Source of the DNA: an uncultured Acetobacteraceae bacterium
GTDB lineage: Bacteria; Pseudomonadota; Alphaproteobacteria; Acetobacterales; Acetobacteraceae
Assembly: GCA_903907955.1 (NCBI GenBank)
Contig: CAIVPZ010000038.1
Location: 1 to 64,000, forward strand
Reading direction: 5' to 3'
Length of the DNA: 64,000 bases
Below the pieces are notes generated by a model that did not search any database, was not told the DNA's origin, and worked only from the letters and a program-made list of their open reading frames with translations. Positions within the stretch are counted from its first letter, which is position 1; every line of letters begins with the position of its first letter. The position numbers and the translations under genes are program-made. Shown one piece after another: positions 35,305 through 44,747 of the stretch.

Positions 35305-37821
35305 TCACCGATGCACCTGCGGCCCGTCCGTCCTGGCCCGACGCCGCCCGCGCAGCCATCCGATGGCGGGCACCGCCAGCGTCAGCGTCAGCGCCGCCAG
35401 CGACACGAAGGCCGACACGCGGCGAACCGGCGTGATGGTGGGCACGATCTCGATCCGGCTCACCCCAGGCTCGATCGGCACCACAATCAGGTGAAGAGCG
35501 CCTTCCAGCGGGGTCACCGGCACGCCGTTGACACGCACGATGGTCGCCGGGAACCATGGATGGGCAAGTTGCACGTAGCCGGCCCGGTCCGTATCGACCA
35601 CCGCCGTCACCGTCTCCAACGACACCGCATAGTCGGTCAGTGCCGGGTGCCAGGGGATCTCGTCCACCCGCGCGTCTTCACCCGGCGAATCAGCGGCCAC
35701 ACCCTGCGCCGGCGGCCCGAAAACCGGCAGACGCGCAGCCTGGCGGGTCACGAGGTCCGGTTGAGCGTTGGCCAGATAAGCGTCCAGGTAGGCGAAAACG
35801 CGCGGGACTCGGGCGTCCCCGTCATCGAAGTTCCAGACCCAGAACATCGGTTTGTCGAGATCGCCCGGCGCGGGCACCGTAACCAGACGGCGGCTGAACA
35901 GCACGGGTGTGGCGTTGCCGACCGGCACCACCCGACCAAGCGGCCCGTCGACGACCGACCCGCTGAAGGACAACGGGCAGCCGTTTTCCCTGGCGGTGAC
36001 GCAGATGATCCGAGTGACGTTGAGCAGTGCCAGCAGATCGGCAGTCCGCTCTGACAAGGCCCCTTGGCCACGCAGGTCAGTTTCGGCCTGCTTGATCACG
36101 GCCAGTGCATAGTTATGGACGCGGGTTGCCGCCATGTTGTGGTTGCCAGAGATGCGCTGCACCAACGCATCGTAAACCAGCGGCGTCGCCCCCGGCCCGA
36201 AGGAAGCATCCACATGAAGCTCTTCAGCACTTCCAGTAAGTGAGCCGGCGGGACGACCTGAACTCCAGCTGATTTCCATGACTCGCTGGTTCGGGGCGAC
36301 TCTTTCCAGGTAATGTCCTGCCTCGATAAAGTATTGCTTGTCAGTGCGCGCAAGCGGTTGCACGGACGTGCTGCTGAGGTCAAGGAGCAATGCCCCGACG
36401 ATGAGCACAGGCAGCCGGGGCCAGCGTGCGAACCGTTCAGCGAGCCACTCGGCCCCCACCGCGGCGGGGACGGTCACGAACAGCAGGAGGAACATCACGT
36501 CCCTGACCACCGGATTGGCCAGGAAGAAGCTAACCCCGAGGCAGGGCACGATAGCGGCCACCAGATGAAGGCGCGCCGATGGCAATCGTCGCAGCGTGGC
36601 CGCGCCGAGCCCGACCACGGCCAGCACAACGAGAACGATGCCAAGGTAGGCCCAGTAATCGGTCCCCGAGGTAATCCGCGTATTCTGCCATAGGACAAGA
36701 TGCAGGAGCCGCTCCCAACCCGGGATATTCAGGTTGAACATCGCGTTTGCCGGTTCGATCATCACCCAGTCGGATTCGAAGATCACGGGCACCACCGCGA
36801 CCGCCGACATCGCGACACCCAACAGCCCGGCGCTCGCCAGCCCGACCGCGCCGGCCAGTTGCCACCGCCCGAGCCACAGGCTGACCAGACCGAAGATCAG
36901 CAGGTAGGCCGCCACGAACGGCGCGTGCGGCTGATGGTTGACGATCAGCCCGGCAGTCGCAAACGCGAAGCCCGCCCAGTCTCGCCAGCGCAGCGGCGCC
37001 CGACGCATCAGCCCTTCAGCTGTCAGGAAGGCGAGCAGGAAGAAACAGATGGTGAAGGCTTGCGGAAACACGCCGCGGTATAGGAACAGATGCAGGTGCG
37101 CGAACGACCCGGCAAAGCCCAGCGCACCGACCGCCGCGCCGAAGCAACCGATCCCCCAACGCCGGAGCAGCGCATAGCACAGCCAACCTGCAACCATATG
37201 CAGAACGAACAGCAGCAGCTTCGCAGTCACAGCCGAATCGCGCACCAGTAAATCGACCGCGCCACCCACCACATAAGTCAGCGGGCCGGTGAAGCCGAGC
37301 AACGGGCTGGCGAGATATTGGTAGTTCGTCCATTGTGGAAGGATGCCGTGTTCCAGCCCACGGCGAATTTCGAAAAAGCGGGCGATATGCGACCCGGTGT
37401 CACCACCCAGCAACAGCCCGGAAAAAGCATAGGAATGGCCGAGCCAGGCCAACAGGATGGCGAGGGCAACCAGGAACGGACCGCGCGGCGCCGTAGCCAG
37501 CAGCGCGGTGAACGCGTAACGCTGCCGCTCCAGCCAAACCATCATGGCGACGGCAAGCAACAAGAAAGAAAGCGCGACGACATCCGCTAATCCCAACGCC
37601 CGGAGCAACAGGCCAGGCGAGACATGCTCGCCGTTCAGAACCGCATGCACCGCAGCATCTTTGATGACGCCGACCGTATGCAACGAGACGAAAGCAAGAA
37701 TCCCAAACGTCAGAGCCAGCGCACCGACAGAAACCCAGAATCTGACGGTGGATTCCTTGTCATTGCTTGCATCAGGATGAAACAACATCTTCAAATCGCC
37801 CATGGCAACCGCAACCCGCAT
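35305..37821 (-). CDS. Large polytopic membrane protein (YfhO/GT-C-like, 6-pyruvoyl-tetrahydropterin synthase-related membrane family)
   Basis: The 838-residue protein has about twelve membrane helices in its first 480 residues, with GGDTGSHIARFFEIRRGLEHG in the first large periplasmic loop, the acidic-motif position of GT-C glycosyltransferases. A soluble beta-rich periplasmic part (about 500-790) follows, and a final helix precedes RGRRRARTDG. Such proteins are often annotated by a PTPS-related membrane domain and may transfer sugars from polyprenyl carriers; this is an inference. Its GC is slightly lower than neighbours. ATG 37821 or 37803 can start it. It is divergent from the GT2-GtrA gene. 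Confidence 0.72.
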   Translation of the reverse strand: MRVAVAMGDLKMLFHPDASNDKESTVRFWVSVGALALTFGILAFVSLHTVGVIKDAAVHAVLNGEHVSPGLLLRALGLADVVALSFLLLAVAMMVWLERQRYAFTALLATAPRGPFLVALAILLAWLGHSYAFSGLLLGGDTGSHIARFFEIRRGLEHGILPQWTNYQYLASPLLGFTGPLTYVVGGAVDLLVRDSAVTAKLLLFVLHMVAGWLCYALLRRWGIGCFGAAVGALGFAGSFAHLHLFLYRGVFPQAFTICFFLLAFLTAEGLMRRAPLRWRDWAGFAFATAGLIVNHQPHAPFVAAYLLIFGLVSLWLGRWQLAGAVGLASAGLLGVAMSAVAVVPVIFESDWVMIEPANAMFNLNIPGWERLLHLVLWQNTRITSGTDYWAYLGIVLVVLAVVGLGAATLRRLPSARLHLVAAIVPCLGVSFFLANPVVRDVMFLLLFVTVPAAVGAEWLAERFARWPRLPVLIVGALLLDLSSTSVQPLARTDKQYFIEAGHYLERVAPNQRVMEISWSSGRPAGSLTGSAEELHVDASFGPGATPLVYDALVQRISGNHNMAATRVHNYALAVIKQAETDLRGQGALSERTADLLALLNVTRIICVTARENGCPLSFSGSVVDGPLGRVVPVGNATPVLFSRRLVTVPAPGDLDKPMFWVWNFDDGDARVPRVFAYLDAYLANAQPDLVTRQAARLPVFGPPAQGVAADSPGEDARVDEIPWHPALTDYAVSLETVTAVVDTDRAGYVQLAHPWFPATIVRVNGVPVTPLEGALHLIVVPIEPGVSRIEIVPTITPVRRVSAFVSLAALTLTLAVPAIGWLRGRRRARTDGPQVHR

Positions 37822-37949
37822 TTTCGTCCCAGCCGTTCAAGGTTGCTAGCCGGTCCCGCCGACCGACGCAACCGCAGGATGATGTGCAGTGGCAACGAGC
37901 CGCTGGCGTACGAGCGGCGCCTGTTGTAGGAGCTTGGCAAGACAATCAT

Positions 37950-39101
37950 GTGAGACCCGTGCGCGACGCTCCCTTCCCGCAGGCCGACCTCCCGCGACTG
38001 CCACCGGCGGCAGCCCCGCAGCTGTCCATCGTCATCCCCGTGCTGAACGAGGAAGGCAACATCGCGCCGCTCGTCGAGCGCCTGGACGCGGTGCTGAGCG
38101 GCATCGCCTGGGAGGCGATCTTCGTCGATGACGACTCCACCGACGGCACCCGTGCCGCGATCGCCGCCATCGGGGCGGGCGACCCGCGCGTGCGCCTGCT
38201 GCACCGGATCGGCCGGCGCGGCCTCGCCTCGGCCTTCATCGAGGGTGCCCAGGCCAGCCTCGCGCCGTTTGTGGCGGCCCTGGACGGCGACCTGCAGCAC
38301 GACGAGACGCTGTTGCCCCGCATGCTCGCGTCGCTGCGCGACGACGGCTACGAACTGGCGATCGGCAGCCGCTACGTTGGCGGCGGCGGGCTCGGCGACT
38401 GGGACCGCCGGCGCGCCGGCATGTCCAGCTTCGCCACAAAGCTCAGCCGGATCGTGCTGCGCGCGCCGCTGACCGACCCGATGAGCGGCTTCTTCATGAT
38501 CCGCCGCGCCACGTTCGAGCAGGCCGTGCGCAACCTCTCGGCCATGGGGTTCAAGATCCTGCTCGACATCGTGGCCTCGCTGCCGGCGCCACCGCGCCTG
38601 ATCGAGCTGCCCTACGAGTTCCGCAGCCGCACCGCCGGCGAAAGCAAGCTCGACGCCGGGGTGCTGCGCGATTTTGTCCTGCTGATCGCCGACAAGCTGG
38701 TCGGCCACATCGTGCCGGTGCGGTTCCTGCTGTTCGCCGGCGTTGGCGCGCTCGGCATCGCCGGCCACCTGATCGTGCTGCGGCTGTGCCTGACGCTGTT
38801 TGCGCTTGCCTTCCCGACTGCCCAGGCGATCGCCACGGCTGTCGCCATCGTCGGCAATTTCGTCCTGAACAACGTCTTCACGTTCCGCGAGAACCGGCTG
38901 CGCGGCTGGGGTTTTGTCCGCGGCCTGCTGAGCTTCACGGCAATCTGCAGCGTCGGCGCCGTCGGCAATATCGGCGTGTCGGCGTTCCTGTTCGGACCAT
39001 CCGTGCAGTCGGCCTGGTGGCTGGCCGGGCTGGCCGGGGCGGTGATGAGCCTGGTGTGGAACTATGCAGTGAGTTCGGTGATCACCTGGCGGCGAGCCTA
39101 G
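37950..39101 (+). CDS. GT2 glycosyltransferase fused to a GtrA-like membrane domain
   Basis: The 383-residue protein begins with a GT-A fold: LSIVIPVLNEEGNIAPLVERL, IFVDDDSTDGTRA, and DGDLQHDETLLPRML with the metal-binding DGD. GSRYVGGGGLGDW and PMSGFFMIRR are typical of polyprenyl-phosphate sugar transferases (DPM1-like). The C-terminal third has four helices with FVLNNVFTFRENRLRGWGF, the GtrA signature. It probably makes polyprenyl-phosphate-linked sugar and flips or passes it on for GT-C enzymes such as its neighbours. GTG 37950 is the likely start; GTG 37959 is possible. Confidence 0.88.
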   Translation: MRPVRDAPFPQADLPRLPPAAAPQLSIVIPVLNEEGNIAPLVERLDAVLSGIAWEAIFVDDDSTDGTRAAIAAIGAGDPRVRLLHRIGRRGLASAFIEGAQASLAPFVAALDGDLQHDETLLPRMLASLRDDGYELAIGSRYVGGGGLGDWDRRRAGMSSFATKLSRIVLRAPLTDPMSGFFMIRRATFEQAVRNLSAMGFKILLDIVASLPAPPRLIELPYEFRSRTAGESKLDAGVLRDFVLLIADKLVGHIVPVRFLLFAGVGALGIAGHLIVLRLCLTLFALAFPTAQAIATAVAIVGNFVLNNVFTFRENRLRGWGFVRGLLSFTAICSVGAVGNIGVSAFLFGPSVQSAWWLAGLAGAVMSLVWNYAVSSVITWRRA

Positions 39102-39196
39102 CGCAGCATCAGCCTGCCGATAAATTTTTCTTCCAAAACAATGAGATATAGCCGCCTGCGCTGCCAGCAGTTTGTGGGAACAATCGGGAAACCGTA

Positions 39197-40762
39197 TCAG
39201 CGCTCGACCGGCTTGGACACGAACAATCCCGAGACCGGCCACGTATTTCGAATGATGCGCTCCCTTGCCGCCTCAGTCTGAGCGAAGGACGCCACCTTGG
39301 CCTGCAGCAGATCGAGGTGCGAAATGGTGATATTGCCGATCACAAGCATCGCAAGCGCGAGGGTGGTACGCCGCGCCCAGATCCGCCCCAGGCAGGCCAG
39401 CCCAGCCATGCCGCCAAGGCAGCAAACAACAAACAGGGGCAGGAATTCCAAACGATAGCGGTAGTTCATGAACATCAGCGTCAGCACCATTCCCGCCATG
39501 ATCACGGGCATCGCCACGAGGCACAGCCCCGAGCCGCCGCGCAGGAATTCTGGCATGCGGTGGCGCGCGAGGCCGACGCATCCAATCAGGCCCATGACGA
39601 TCTGTGTCGTCGACGTTGCAATGAACGCGCTGCGTGGCCATCCCAGTCCATCGGACACGCGGGCGGTGAGACTTGCCATCCAACCATCGCCCGACAGTCC
39701 GAAGACGTAGTAGCCGATTCCGAGCGGCAAGCGGTCCAGTTCGAACAGGCCGCGCTCCGTCGCGATCCGCAAGCGGCGCGGATCAGCCATCACCTGGATA
39801 TTCGCAGCGGTCGGCGCGAAAATCAGTGGATCGCCCCAGCGCTCCCAATTGACCAACAGTGCAAAGCCGAAAAGCGGCAGGAAACCGATGCCCGCCCACG
39901 TCGCTGCCCGAACCATACCCAACAGCCGTGCCGCCCTGCCGCCCGGCAACTGGATTGTCGGAGGCACGGCCGAAATCAGCAACACAGCCAATGCCAAAGC
40001 CACCGACATCGCGAGGCCAGGGATCGGACGAACCAAAAATGCAAGCCCGGCAAGGGCCCCCATCCACAGCCATCTCACACCGCCGGACGGCGTCGCCCCC
40101 GTTGTCTGCAACAACACCAGACGCAGGAACAACATCGCAAGCGCCGTTCCCCAAACGATGGGCTCGTTATAGACCCAAGCGGTAAAGGTCATCGACAGCA
40201 ACGGCCCGGTCAGCAGCGTGGCAGCGAGCACGACGGCCAGGCTGGAGTCCCGGTTCGGCATCGGCGGCAGTTGTCGCCAAGCGTTTAACAGGATCGAGGT
40301 CGCGGCCGTTGCGATTATGATGAGCCCGGCCCAGCAGGAAAGCCGCGAGAGGCTCGGCGGATCGGGACCGTAAAGCACGACCAGCGGCAGCCGGAGGACC
40401 GCCGGTAAGATCCCGAAATACGAGTAGATACCGCCATGCCAGAGGAAGGCCTCCCTGCCGACGACCTCGGGGTCGATCGTGAAGCGCCAATGCAATAGGT
40501 TCCATGCCATATGGTCGAAGATCGCCCCGAGCGGTTCTCGCGCGAACAGATTGAAATCGCCGTTGGTGACAAGGAACAGATAATAGAAGCAGCACAAGCC
40601 GGTGGCCGCCCACGCCGCGACGATCATGGACCGCACAGACCCGTTACCTGCGAGCCGGTCGCTCACAGCCTCGATCCAGTCGACACAGGGCATGAGGCCG
40701 CGTTCGACCGACACACCGACGCAGCGGAATACCGCATCACCCGCGACAGTATCCATATCCAC
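39197..40762 (-). CDS. Polytopic membrane protein, GT-C-like, function unknown
   Basis: The 521-residue protein has about ten to eleven membrane helices. A loop after the first helix carries TNGDFNLFAREPLGAIFDHM, then FTIDPEVVGREAFLWHGGIYSYFGILPA; the acidic and aromatic residues there resemble the first loop of GT-C mannosyl-type transferases (inference). A second soluble part contains GWPRSAFIATSTTQ. ATG 40693 (MPCVDWIEA) is an alternative start giving 498 residues. Together with the genes at 35305 and 37950 it forms a likely cell-surface glycosylation group. Confidence 0.68.
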   Translation of the reverse strand: MDMDTVAGDAVFRCVGVSVERGLMPCVDWIEAVSDRLAGNGSVRSMIVAAWAATGLCCFYYLFLVTNGDFNLFAREPLGAIFDHMAWNLLHWRFTIDPEVVGREAFLWHGGIYSYFGILPAVLRLPLVVLYGPDPPSLSRLSCWAGLIIIATAATSILLNAWRQLPPMPNRDSSLAVVLAATLLTGPLLSMTFTAWVYNEPIVWGTALAMLFLRLVLLQTTGATPSGGVRWLWMGALAGLAFLVRPIPGLAMSVALALAVLLISAVPPTIQLPGGRAARLLGMVRAATWAGIGFLPLFGFALLVNWERWGDPLIFAPTAANIQVMADPRRLRIATERGLFELDRLPLGIGYYVFGLSGDGWMASLTARVSDGLGWPRSAFIATSTTQIVMGLIGCVGLARHRMPEFLRGGSGLCLVAMPVIMAGMVLTLMFMNYRYRLEFLPLFVVCCLGGMAGLACLGRIWARRTTLALAMLVIGNITISHLDLLQAKVASFAQTEAARERIIRNTWPVSGLFVSKPVER

Positions 40763-41540
40763 AGCAAGGTTGGAGCACGGGCGAGGGCCAACGCTGCAGG
40801 CAGCGACGGCTCGCGTAGCCCCGGCAGGATTATTTCCAGGCTGGAGTGGCCTTGCATGATCAGTCCGATCCCCTTGAACATGATCTGCCAGCAGGCCAGA
40901 ATTACAGTGAAGCCGGCAAGCGGGAGAGGATCAATGTGCCGAACCTGCCAACCGGACTGCCGGAGCATTGATGCGCGTGCCGCGGATCTCCAGGACGCTC
41001 GCGAACAGGCTACCATAGGCCAAGGAATAGTGAGTTCGGCGGCGGGAGCCATCGTGTCGGACATCGCCTACCTTTCGAGTAGCTTGCGGACGATCAACAG
41101 AAGCATAATCGCTCCAGCGGAGCAATCAGCACCGAGGACAGTTCATCCCCCGAAACGTCGGCGGCTTCGGCAGGCGGGTTGCAAGTCCCATCAGATCGCC
41201 ACGCCTCGATTTTCCGAAGGTTGGAACAATCGAGAATATGCGATTTTTATATCGTATAACGGAGTATCCCCGCATGAGCAACGAGAAAATGCTGGCGGGG
41301 TCGCCATGTTACCGCACTTCGCGATGCGCAGCGTTCGCGCCACGGGCTTGCTCTCCGCCGTGTACGTCCGGCCAGCAGCGCTGAAACTGGGGGGCGAATT
41401 CTCGTTTCCAGAAACCGCTGGACCTCGACGACGCACCATTTGCGCGGTTATCGCCAGACCGTGCCATTGATCGTCGGCGGGTGCCGGCAGAATGACGCGC
41501 ACGCTACCTTACGCCACGGCTTGCCCGGGGCGTCGCGCGA
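40763..41540. other. 778-bp stretch without a supportable gene
   Basis: Short open frames exist on both strands, but none has family-like motifs or a good ribosome-binding site. One minus frame (near 40800-41060) encodes a single hydrophobic segment, FTVILACWQIMF, which may be the remnant of a membrane protein. An AT-rich patch at about 41227-41270 (GATTTTTATATCGTATAACG) is unusual here and may be a promoter or old insertion. No terminal inverted repeats or transposase motifs are seen. Confidence 0.4.
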
Positions 41541-42260
41541 TCATCCCGATAGCCGATGCCGCACCGCCCAGTAAAGCGGCGCCCGCCCAGCCGCCAGCGC
41601 CTTCGCCTCATAGCGGGTCGGCGGCCACCCGTCCGGCCGCACCGTGGCCGGCGGCGGCCCGGCAAAAAAATCCTGCGCCGCCAGCACCTCGGCCACCCAC
41701 GCCTGATAGGTCGGATCGTCGCTGGCGATCCGCCATTCCGCCCCCGGCTTCAGTACCCGCGCGATCTCCGGCAGCAAACCCGGATGCACAAACCGCCGTT
41801 TGACGTGCCGCGCCTTCGGCCAGGGATCGGGAAACAGCAGGAACAGCCGGTCCAGGCAGGCATCCGGCAGGGCCCGGATCAGCACCCGCGCGTCCTGGTC
41901 CCAGATGCGCAGATTGCCGGGCACCGGGGCCGACGCCTCGCCACCCTCCGGCACCAGCCGGGACAGCAGCGCGCACAGCCCGTTGATGAACACTTCGCAG
42001 GCGATCAGCCCCGCCTCGGGATGCGCCGCCGCCTGCGCCCGCGCATGCTCGCCGCCGCCGAACCCCACCTCCAGCCATAATTCGGCGGGGCGGGGCGCGA
42101 AGGCGGACAGCGGATCGGCCGCGCGCGCCGCATCGAAGTGCATTCGCGGCAGCGTCACCTGAAGCAGCCGCTCCTGGCGCGGCCGCAGCGCGTGGCCGCG
42201 GGCGCGGCCATACAGCCGGTCCGGCGGCGGCTTCAGCCGCCGCCCGTCATCCCCGGTCAG
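41541..42260 (-). CDS. trmB: tRNA (guanine-N7-)-methyltransferase
   Basis: The protein carries the SAM site [32 protein letters not shown], the catalytic/tRNA motif [19 protein letters not shown] and [16 protein letters not shown]. It methylates G46 in tRNA variable loops. The N-terminal family segment [18 protein letters not shown] is encoded upstream of the first conventional start (GTG 42158), so translation must begin earlier. The only candidate I see is CTG at 42260, overlapping the metK stop as CTGA and giving 239 residues. The start is thus uncertain; the function is not. Confidence 0.9.
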   Translation of the reverse strand: MTGDDGRRLKPPPDRLYGRARGHALRPRQERLLQVTLPRMHFDAARAADPLSAFAPRPAELWLEVGFGGGEHARAQAAAHPEAGLIACEVFINGLCALLSRLVPEGGEASAPVPGNLRIWDQDARVLIRALPDACLDRLFLLFPDPWPKARHVKRRFVHPGLLPEIARVLKPGAEWRIASDDPTYQAWVAEVLAAQDFFAGPPPATVRPDGWPPTRYEAKALAAGRAPLYWAVRHRLSG

Positions 42261-43444
42261 CGCCGGAAGACGGACTTGAGCGCCGGCACCAGGTCGGTCT
42301 TTTCCCAGGTGAAGGTGCCCAGATCGGCATCCGGCTCGCGGCCGAAATGGCCGTAGGCGGAGGTCGGCACGTAGATCGGCCGGTTCAGGTGCAGGTGCTC
42401 GCGGATGCCGCGCGGCGTCAGGTTGACCAGCTCGCGCAGTGTCTTCTCGAGCCGCAACTGGTCCACTTCGTAAGGGTTGTCATGCAGATCGACATAGACC
42501 GAGAGCGGGTGCGAGACGCCGATGGCATAACTGATCTGCAGTGTGCAGCGCTCGGCCAGCCCCGCGGCCACCACGTTCTTGGCCAGGTAGCGGCACACAT
42601 AGGCGGCACTGCGGTCCACCTTGGTGGGGTCCTTGCCGCTGAACGCACCGCCGCCATGCGGCGCGGCGCCGCCATAGGTGTCCACGATGATCTTGCGACC
42701 GGTCAGGCCGCAATCGCCATCCGGGCCGCCGATCACGAACTTGCCGGTCGGATTGATGTAGACCTCGTGCTCCGGCGGCAGCCACCCGCCGGGCAGCGTG
42801 CTTTCGATCAAGGGCAGCAATTGCCGCTTGATCTGCGCCTGGTCGAGATGCTCCTCGTGCTGGGTCGAGATCACCACGCTGCTGGCGCCGACCGGCTTGC
42901 CGTCCACGTAGCGCAGCGTGACCTGGCTTTTGGCATCCGGAAGCAGCCCGGCCACCGCCCGGTCGCCGGCGCGGCGCAGGTCGCGAATGGTGCGCAGCAG
43001 TTCGTGGGCATAGTACAGCGGCGCCGGCATCAGCGTCGGCGTCTCGGTGCAGGCATAGCCGAACATGATGCCCTGGTCGCCGGCACCCTCGTCCTTGTTG
43101 CCGGCCGAGTCGACGCCCACCGCGATGTCCGCCGACTGCGCATGCAGGTGCACCGCGATATCGGCGGTGCGCCAGTGGAAGCCGTTCTGCTCGTAGCCGA
43201 TGTCCTTGATCGCCAGCCGGGCGAGATGCGCCAGGTACTCATGGGTAACCGTGCCGGGCCCGCGGGTCTCGCCCGCCAGTACCACCCGGTTGGTGGTGAC
43301 CAGCGTTTCACAGGCGACGCGCGCGGAAGGGTCGGCGGCCAGAAATGCATCCAGAACCGTGTCGCTGAGCCGGTCAGCAACCTTGTCGGGATGGCCTTCC
43401 GAGACCGACTCGGAAGTGAACAGAAATTCGCCCGTGTCGCGCAT
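42257..43444 (-). CDS. metK: S-adenosylmethionine synthetase
   Basis: The 395-residue protein has [36 protein letters not shown], the P-loop-like [19 protein letters not shown] and [21 protein letters not shown]. It makes SAM from ATP and methionine. ATG 43444 (MRDTGEFLF) is the conserved start; 23 more open codons upstream look non-coding. No SAM riboswitch motif was recognised in the 100 bases before it. trmB, a SAM user, overlaps its stop. Confidence 0.97.
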   Translation of the reverse strand: MRDTGEFLFTSESVSEGHPDKVADRLSDTVLDAFLAADPSARVACETLVTTNRVVLAGETRGPGTVTHEYLAHLARLAIKDIGYEQNGFHWRTADIAVHLHAQSADIAVGVDSAGNKDEGAGDQGIMFGYACTETPTLMPAPLYYAHELLRTIRDLRRAGDRAVAGLLPDAKSQVTLRYVDGKPVGASSVVISTQHEEHLDQAQIKRQLLPLIESTLPGGWLPPEHEVYINPTGKFVIGGPDGDCGLTGRKIIVDTYGGAAPHGGGAFSGKDPTKVDRSAAYVCRYLAKNVVAAGLAERCTLQISYAIGVSHPLSVYVDLHDNPYEVDQLRLEKTLRELVNLTPRGIREHLHLNRPIYVPTSAYGHFGREPDADLGTFTWEKTDLVPALKSVFRR

Positions 43445-43493
43445 GGATATTCCCGTAAGGCGGTGGGGTGGATCGGTGGCGCGGTGTGTGGAC

Positions 43494-43545
43494 GAAAGGG
43501 GACGGGGGGTCAAGTTCGAGCGAGGCCAGGGCGCCGCCCTGGATC
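43494..43545. repeat. GC-rich hairpin repeat (CCAGGGC family), partial copy
   Basis: GGGGTCAAGTTCGAGCGAGG is followed by the palindrome CCAGGGCGCCGCCCTGG at 43526-43542, immediately after the dapB stop. It could terminate dapB transcription before metK. Confidence 0.55.
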
Positions 43546-44311
43546 ACCCGATGCCCAGCACATCCATCATCGAATACAGCCCGGCCGGCCGGCCGCGCGC
43601 CCACAGCGCCGCCCGCACCGCGCCGCTGGCGAACGCCCGCCGGTCAAAGGCCCGATGCGTGATCGCAATATGCTCGGTGCCGGCGGCGAACAGCAGCGTA
43701 TGCTCGCCCACCACCTGCCCGCCGCGCAGCGCCGCGAAACCGATCGCGCCGGTGCGGCGCGCCCCGGTATGGCCGTCGCGCCCGCTCTCCTTCACATCCT
43801 CCAGCACCACGCCGCGCCCCTTCGCCACCGCCCGGCCGAGGCCGATGGCGGTGCCGGAGGGCGCGTCCACTTTCTGCCGATGATGCATCTCGACGATTTC
43901 GGCGTCGTACTGCTCAGCCGGCAGCGCGGCTGCCATGCGCTCGGCGAGCGCCAGCACCAGGTTCACGCCGGTGGAGAAATTCGGCGCATAGACCACCGGC
44001 ACATGCCGCGCCGCCGCGGCCACGGCGGCTTCATCGGCGGCCGAAAGGCCGGTCGTGCCGAGCACCCACGCGGTCCCCGCCGCCGCCAGCGCCTGCGCGT
44101 GCGCAGCAACGGTCGAAGCGTGGGTAAAGTCCAGCACCACCGCCGCCGCCGCCGCCAACGCCGCGATGTCCGGGAACAACGTGGTTCCCGCCACCGTCAC
44201 GCCGGGGCGGTCGATGCCGCCGGCAAGTTTCGCCCCGGCGGCCGCAACCTCCTCGGCCAGCAGCTGCCCCATCCGGCCGGCAATGCCGGCGATGCCGATA
44301 CCTTTGTCCAT
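43544..44311 (-). CDS. dapB: 4-hydroxy-tetrahydrodipicolinate reductase
   Basis: The 255-residue protein has the NAD(P)-binding GIAGIAGRMGQLLAEEV, VLDFTHASTVAAHA, the active-site EIVEMHHRQKVDAPSGTAI and GEHTLLFAAGTEHIAITHRA. It carries out the second step of the diaminopimelate-lysine pathway. ATG 44311 (MDKGIGIAG) is the conserved start, with CAGGATC upstream. The reading frame stays open through the upstream remnant of a DUF6398 gene without a stop, so the promoter and 5' context have been altered by that decay. Confidence 0.96.
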   Translation of the reverse strand: MDKGIGIAGIAGRMGQLLAEEVAAAGAKLAGGIDRPGVTVAGTTLFPDIAALAAAAAVVLDFTHASTVAAHAQALAAAGTAWVLGTTGLSAADEAAVAAAARHVPVVYAPNFSTGVNLVLALAERMAAALPAEQYDAEIVEMHHRQKVDAPSGTAIGLGRAVAKGRGVVLEDVKESGRDGHTGARRTGAIGFAALRGGQVVGEHTLLFAAGTEHIAITHRAFDRRAFASGAVRAALWARGRPAGLYSMMDVLGIG

Positions 44312-44389
44312 GCGTCGATCCTGCGTCGGGACGGCGGCGGCGTCCAGAGAGGTGGTGGAATCCTCGTGAAAGCGGCGCTGTTTCGGCTC

Positions 44390-44705
44390 GCAGACGCAGG
44401 GAATCAGTCTCTTCCGGACCGCTTCCTCCTGAAGGGCGGGCGGCAACTGCCGTGCATCGACGATCAACCCGTTCCACTCAATGAACCAAACCGTGGGGCT
44501 GTCGGCGAGCCGGCTCGGCAGCGTCCATTTGTGGTCGAACTGCCGGATGCGGACGCTTGCGGCAAAGCGCGGCGACCGCATATCGCGCCAGCTCCGCGTA
44601 TTCACGGTTCAGGTGTTCCGCGCAAAATCGGTCGGTCATTCCTGTGAGGGTGGCAAAGCGATCTTCCCAGCCGCTCGGAATCCTGGCCGATTCCGGTGTT
44701 GCCAT
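44390..44705 (-). pseudogene. Remnant of a DUF6398-domain protein gene
   Basis: An ATG at 44705 opens MATPESARIPSGWEDRFATL and continues GMTDRFCAEHLNREYAELAR to AALCRKRP, the start of the DUF6398 domain. At that point the frame shifts. The next frame carries RIRQFDHKWTLPSRLADSPT and VWFIEWNGLIVDARQLP, then LQEEAVRKRLIPC, the known C-terminal part of such proteins. The middle (normally about 60 residues) is missing, so this is an internal deletion with a frameshift. The C-terminal frame reads on into dapB with no stop. The family's function is unknown. Confidence 0.72.
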
Positions 44706-44747
44706 CGACGGCTTAACCTTCTGGCTGACGCCGCCCGCAATGACCGT

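Noticed and set aside
39160-39205. Possible sixth copy of the stop-codon repeat (CAGTTTGTGGGAACAATC...CGTATCAGCGC) after the GT2-GtrA gene
   Set aside because: Only short pieces match and the paired ends are absent; similarity could be chance.
40763-41540. Insertion sequence remnant
   Set aside because: No terminal inverted repeats, target duplication or transposase residues could be seen.
43445-43543. Possible SAM riboswitch before metK
   Set aside because: The region holds the CCAGGGC-type hairpin repeat and no recognisable SAM-II, SAM-V or SAM/SAH core.
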